Shown here: positions 59,934 through 64,000 of the stretch, piece by piece
Layout: every line of letters begins with the position of its first letter
Position numbering within the stretch: the stretch's first letter is position 1
Assembly: GCF_018143015.1 (NCBI RefSeq)
Contig: NC_054758.1
Coordinates: 7,115,501 to 7,179,500, forward strand
Length of the DNA: 64,000 bases
Source: Lytechinus variegatus
Taxonomy: Eukaryota > Echinodermata > Echinoidea > Temnopleuroida > Toxopneustidae
Direction: 5' to 3'
Program-made: the position numbers and the translations under genes
Notes under the pieces: generated by a model
What the model saw: the letters and a program-made list of their open reading frames with translations, nothing else
Databases searched by the model: none
What the model was told of the DNA's origin: nothing

Positions 59934-60072
59934 CATAAAGCTGTTCGTAAGATAAGAACTACTTTAAGAACGACTGGTGATCCTTTCTTTTGGTAAATGG
60001 TATACACCATAGGCGATGGTTTAGCGCGTAAGAAAAGATCACCACCTTACGAACAGCTTTATGAAATGGCCC
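59934..60072. mobile_element. MITE with TTTCATAAAGCTGTTCGTAA ends
   Basis: TTTCATAAAGCTGTTCGTAA at the left and TTACGAACAGCTTTATGAAA at the right are perfect complements, with GGCCCC beyond the right tip. Same end style as 9476 and 42685. Confidence 0.75.
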
Positions 60073-60088
60073 CCAGTTTGGTGTCTAA

Positions 60089-60480
60089 TACCCCTTTCAT
60101 AAACCCAATTTAAAATGAATTAGGCGGCTAATAGCAGCATAATTTGGTCGTAAAATTGGAGGAGGACAAGAGTTATCCGCATTACTCTGATGCTGCTATT
60201 ATCCGCATAATAGCGGCATCGGGATAAGATTTTGAGTTTATGAACGCATTTCCAAATAATGCGGATAATTGCCATGGTGCGGTCACAAGGTCACCCTTTT
60301 CCAACACAACCGCATCGGAGGGGGCGTGTCCAGTTGTCATGGCGATTATCCGCCTTTTTCAGGACGGGCGCTCGTTAAAATGATGCGACTTTTTTTCGGA
60401 GTTTATGAACGCAATTTTTATTGAATTATCCGTATTACTCTTAGGCGGCTAATTGGAGGATAGGTTTATGAAAAGGGTAT
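60089..60480 (+). mobile_element. TIR element with TAATACCCYTTTCATAAACC ends, copy 1
   Basis: Tips TAATACCCCTTTCATAAACC and GGTTTATGAAAAGGGTATAA are inverted. Inside, GGCGGCTAATAGCAGCATAA and ATGCTGCTATTATCCGCATA form further partial complements. No coding. Confidence 0.8.
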
Positions 60481-60588
60481 AAACCAATGGTTTCAAGGGT
60501 CAAATAAGACATTTGGATAAGTAAATAAGGGCTGTCAGTGGTCTGGTATGTCAAGAAATGCGATATGGCCTCCAAATGCAGGGTCTAA

Positions 60589-60970
60589 TACCCTTTTCAT
60601 AAACCTATCCTCCAATTAGCCACCTAAGAGTAATGCGGATAATTCAATAAAAATTGCGTTCATAAACTCCGAAAATAAGCCGCATTATTTTTACGAGCGC
60701 CCGTCCTGAAAAAGGCGGATAATCGCCATGACAACTGGACACGCCCCCTCCGATGCGGTTGTGTTGGAAAAGGGTGACCTTGTGACCGCACCATGGCAAT
60801 TATCCGCATTATTTGGAAATGCGTTCATAAACTCAAAATCTTATCCCGATGCCGCTATTATGCGGATAATAGCAGCATCAGAGTAATGCGGATAACTCTT
60901 GTCCTCCTCCAATTTTACGACCAAATTATGCTGCTATTAGCCGCCTAATTCATTTTAATTGGGTTTATGA
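60589..60970 (-). mobile_element. Same TIR element, inverted copy 2
   Basis: Nearly identical to 60089-60480 but reversed, with a spacer of 108 bases. The far tip stops at GGGTTTATGA and lacks the last dozen or so bases. Confidence 0.8.
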
Positions 60971-61239
60971 CTGTGGTTCTTAAAAGTAGACATAGTTCAT
61001 TAGAAATGCACATTGTGGATTTGATTTTTGTGTCTACACTAGAGTTTAAAGGATCAAGTATTGTTTCAAGTTGAAAGGACAGTCGGATGTCAAGTTTATC
61101 AAAAATCCAAGATTGCTTAAATGACTGCTATTACTTAAAAGTGGATATAGAACATCAAACATACACCTGGGGATATTATTTTGGTGTCTACACTAGTATT
61201 TCAAGAGTTGAAATTAAAAGGACTGGCTACAATGACTAT

Positions 61240-61480
61240 GCAGTTAGGGACGAGAGCAAAAATATCACAGCATTCCCCCTGCAGGCTTCCCTAAAGCACG
61301 CTCCAATTAAGAAGCCCATGCCCCCTGCAGACGGTCATCACTTGCTCTTAAAAATAATCCGCCATGCCCCCTGCGTGCTGCCGCGTCTAATCTCTATAAA
61401 TTAATCCGCCATTTCCCCTGCAACCTAACACCGGATGCTCTTGAAAATAATCCACCATGCCCCCTGTGTGCTGCCGTGAT
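61240..61480 (+). repeat. Short imperfect tandem repeat
   Basis: AATAATCC.CCATGCCCCCTG and TGTGCTGCCGYG phrases recur three times at intervals of about 80-100 bases. Noncoding. Confidence 0.55.
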
Positions 61481-61740
61481 AAATTTTAATCATTTGGGTG
61501 CGACGGGCTTCTACAGAAGCCGAGATTTGTTTGGTTTGATTCGGTGGAGTTTTTCAACTTTTTTGAAATCTTTATGTACTAAAACCTGTGCCACGTACTA
61601 TTTCCTTTATAAACTGATTTCAATAACAAAAATCCCGAAAATAGGAAATCATTTCGACATTACCCGATTTTTTCATTGGAGTCAGACGGCGGGAAAATAA
61701 GTTTTATGACGAGCACGTACGCGCGCGCACTAGGCCCAGG

Positions 61741-61884
61741 GGCCCGTTGCAGAAAGAGTTACGTTTAAACGCAAGCCAAAAAATCAATCACAAGTCCCAA
61801 ATGCGTGCTGTTGATTGGTTGAAAATCGAGTTTCGCATGCTTTTTACAGTTGCAATGGATTGCAACTCTTTCTGCAATAGGCAC
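61741..61884. mobile_element. MITE with GGCCCGTTGCAGAAAGAGTT ends
   Basis: Left GGCCCGTTGCAGAAAGAGTT and right AACTCTTTCTGCAATAGGCA are inverted. The interior contains ATTGGTTGAAAATCG. Confidence 0.75.
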
Positions 61885-62640
61885 CTGATCACGTAATTTG
61901 ATCCATATCGTTGTTCTGAGAGTATACGCTAACATCTTTTCTGCAAGATCGTCACGTAATAAGCTATGCGTTTATTCACCACTTTCTTATTATTTGTTTC
62001 ATTAAGGAAATATATCTCTAGAATGATACTATTTGTAATTATATTTTCAGAAAAACAAAAATCTTGTAGTGACGAGAGTAATGTCTTAGTACTTTGAGCT
62101 GATCTCGGTGCACTTTTGACCCCATCATCCCCTTCTCATTATTTTGAAGAAAAAAAAAGAGAGAAAAGAAAGCAGTTTAGCACACCTTTCATATGCTCTT
62201 TTCAAAAGGGAAACGTAGTGCATGATATATCGGCATTATTTTGATTACCCGAACAAAAGAATGTCTGGGCGGCCACTCAAACAAATTCCTTCCGAAAAGA
62301 GCAGGATACAGATGGTCAACGCCCCGAACAAAAGGAAGATTAGTGTTTCTCGGCAGGACGACCTGTTGAATGCTTTGGTTCTTTTCGACTTAGCAATACA
62401 AAAAGCTTTTATGAATACGCTTTTTTATTTCGACCAACAACCAGTATCTCAAAAAAAACCTTGTTTCATTTACCGACAACACAGGTGCTTATGACAGTGA
62501 GTCATATTGCGTAAAAGCGCTTCCCCTGGGTGATAACACGTTGAAAGAAGAATCATTTAGGGCAATTCTAGAATAAAAAAAATGCTCAGATGTCACGGAG
62601 AACGAGAGAGAATGAGAGACAGAGATAAAAAGGGGGAATA
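61885..62640. other. Noncoding stretch
   Basis: A 90-codon open frame at 62222-62494 (+) has no recognisable motif and no good splice or promoter context. Nothing else is supported. Confidence 0.4.
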
Positions 62641-62644
62641 GAAG

Positions 62645-63000
62645 GTGCCAGGTAAAAATGGCAGAGGTAATAATGGCAAAGGTAAAAATGGCAGAGGTGA
62701 AAATGGCAGAGGTAATAATGGCAGAGGTAAAAATGGCAGAGGTAAAAATGGCAGAGGTAATAATGGCAGAGGTAATAATGGCAGAGGTAAAAACGGCAGA
62801 GGTAAAAATGGCAGAGGTAAAAAAGGCTGAGGTAAAAATGGCAGAGGTAAAAATGGCAGAGGTAAAAATGGCAGAGGTAAAAATGGCAGAGGTAATAATG
62901 GCAGAGGTAAAGATGGCAGAGGTAAAAATGGCAGAGGTAAAAATGGCAGAGGTAAGAACAGCAGAGATAAAAATAGCAGAGACATAAATGACAAGAGTAA
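62645..63000 (+). repeat. 15-bp minisatellite GGTAAAAATGGCAGA
   Basis: About 23 units with AAA/TAA and single-base variants. Because the unit is 15 bp, frames stay open on both strands (MAEVK repeats on plus, FLPLP repeats on minus), but no coding signal exists outside the repeat. Degenerate related words (AAAATGGC.GA) reappear at 63000-63040 and 63368-63425. Confidence 0.95.
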
Positions 63001-63429
63001 AAAAAATGGAAGATGTGATAATAGCAGAGGTAAAAGAGGCCGAGGTACACTATTGGAAAAAACAGTAGATTCTACAGAAGAAAAATAAAAAAACAGGTTT
63101 TACAGAAAAAAAAAAAATTTGAAGATTATAATAACAGGAGGATTTTCCATAATTTTGCTACAATTTTACAGAACAGGTATGTTTTTAAAAAAGGGGAAAA
63201 CAGTTTTATTACAATAAATTTGTAAGGGTACATGCACAGAATACCAATTTTCTGTAAGTTTATACAAATGCATGCATGTAGGATTACACAGTGCAGTAAG
63301 ATTACAGGTGTTCTCCAGACTCTGTTGCAGCAATTTTTTTTTTTTAAGTATAAATTTTCTAACAGTGTAAAAAATGGCGGAGTTGAAAATGGCAAAGATA
63401 AAGATGGCATAAGCAAAAATGAAAGAGAT

Positions 63430-64000
63430 ATGGGGTGCTGGTTTGTTAAAAAGCCGAGAAGAAAAAGTTTTCACTCTAAAATCAAAGGGGATTTGGTTAG
63501 GGGGAAAAATGACTCAAAAAAATTATTTTGGGTCAGAAAAAAGAATTACAACAAAATAATAACAATCAGATAATAAACAATGTTTTTTAGCATACCAAGC
63601 TAATTACCAAGAGGGTGCTGCTTATGGTGTACAAAATACCCAACAGCACTTCCGCTTCCAAGGGTAATAACCATCAAGCCGTCTATATCATATTGGATGC
63701 AGTGGTAAAGAAGGTTCAGGGTCTTCTTTTATGCAACGAATCTGAACCAGACGGTCCCCTCGATCGACCCCAAATTGGTTTACCAGTCAAAGCAAGATTA
63801 TTAATTTCCATAATCAGTTACATATTCAGTGCCAAGTCTGGGAACGCATGCTTATTGTCATTCAAATATCTAAAAAGAATAGTACAGACGACAATACAAA
63901 TAAGGACATAATATTTAACCACAATCATTCGTGACAATTTCAACGTCTAAGCTTTCCCGCGCTATGTTTTTCTATGTCCCACCCCTAACCCTCTCCGTCT
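63430..64000. other. Noncoding or unassigned end of window
   Basis: One open frame at 63615-63911 (+, 98 codons) has mixed hydrophobic content but no recognised domain and no supporting start context. It could be part of an exon continuing to the right. I cannot support it as a gene. Confidence 0.3.

Noticed and set aside
62586-63050. Leu/Cys/Tyr-rich 154-codon minus-strand frame resembling a membrane protein
   Set aside because: It is the complement of the 15-bp minisatellite, with no flanking coding signal.

Overview
The window is AT-rich animal nuclear DNA with almost no intact genes and very dense repeats. Recurring words (AGATCTAG, TAGGCCTA), palindromic MITEs with GGCCCGTTKCA ends, tRNA-derived SINEs, 'cgcgtagccagg' hAT ends and a Ngaro/PAT-type tyrosine-recombinase retrotransposon together suggest a sea urchin or a close marine deuterostome. 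That is inference from sequence style; no diagnostic host gene is visible.

Host genes. A large terminal coding exon (832-2631, +) encodes a basic, disordered C-terminus with an RVSF docking motif and a young internal 204-bp duplication. A single-exon YqaJ/lambda-exonuclease-like nuclease fused to two CCHC zinc knuckles lies at 51560-52501 (+); a promoter and noncoding exon at 43250-43542 may belong to it. Weaker candidate exons are at 11672-11741, 12794-12854 and 14524 (minus), 31810-31929 and 34557 (minus), 32958-33011 (+) and 57066-57167 (+).

Repeats, left part (1-22 kb). A strand-switching degenerate array opens the window, followed by two TA-flanked TIR elements just downstream of the gene and a diverged segmental duplication (4.5-5.1 / 7.6-8.9 kb) in which one copy keeps the empty sites of two MITEs. 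From 14.8 to 20.9 kb a giant inverted repeat (arms of about 1.4-1.9 kb) carries a hAT-like element with an 8-bp target duplication, which itself carries a near-perfect palindromic MITE.

Centre (22-43 kb). This is a nested stack. A 5'-truncated LINE (22.2-42.4 kb) is split by a young Ngaro-type element with split direct repeats (24724-42107). That element is split by a 12.1-kb composite insert (25351-37454) flanked by TTATAA. The insert has CCATT minisatellites at both ends and contains several older repeats, CpG-rich promoter-like DNA and exon-like stretches. It is the most unusual object here.

Right part (43-64 kb). It holds a 348-bp tandem duplication, MITEs, an element containing about 14 units with a GCTCGCGCTTCGCGCTCGCA core (48.8-50.9 kb), the nuclease gene, a hairpin MITE at 54.2 kb, a pair of inverted, nearly identical 390-bp elements (60.1-61.0 kb), and a 15-bp minisatellite (62.6-63.0 kb). 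Many G/C homopolymers of 10-23 bases punctuate the window.
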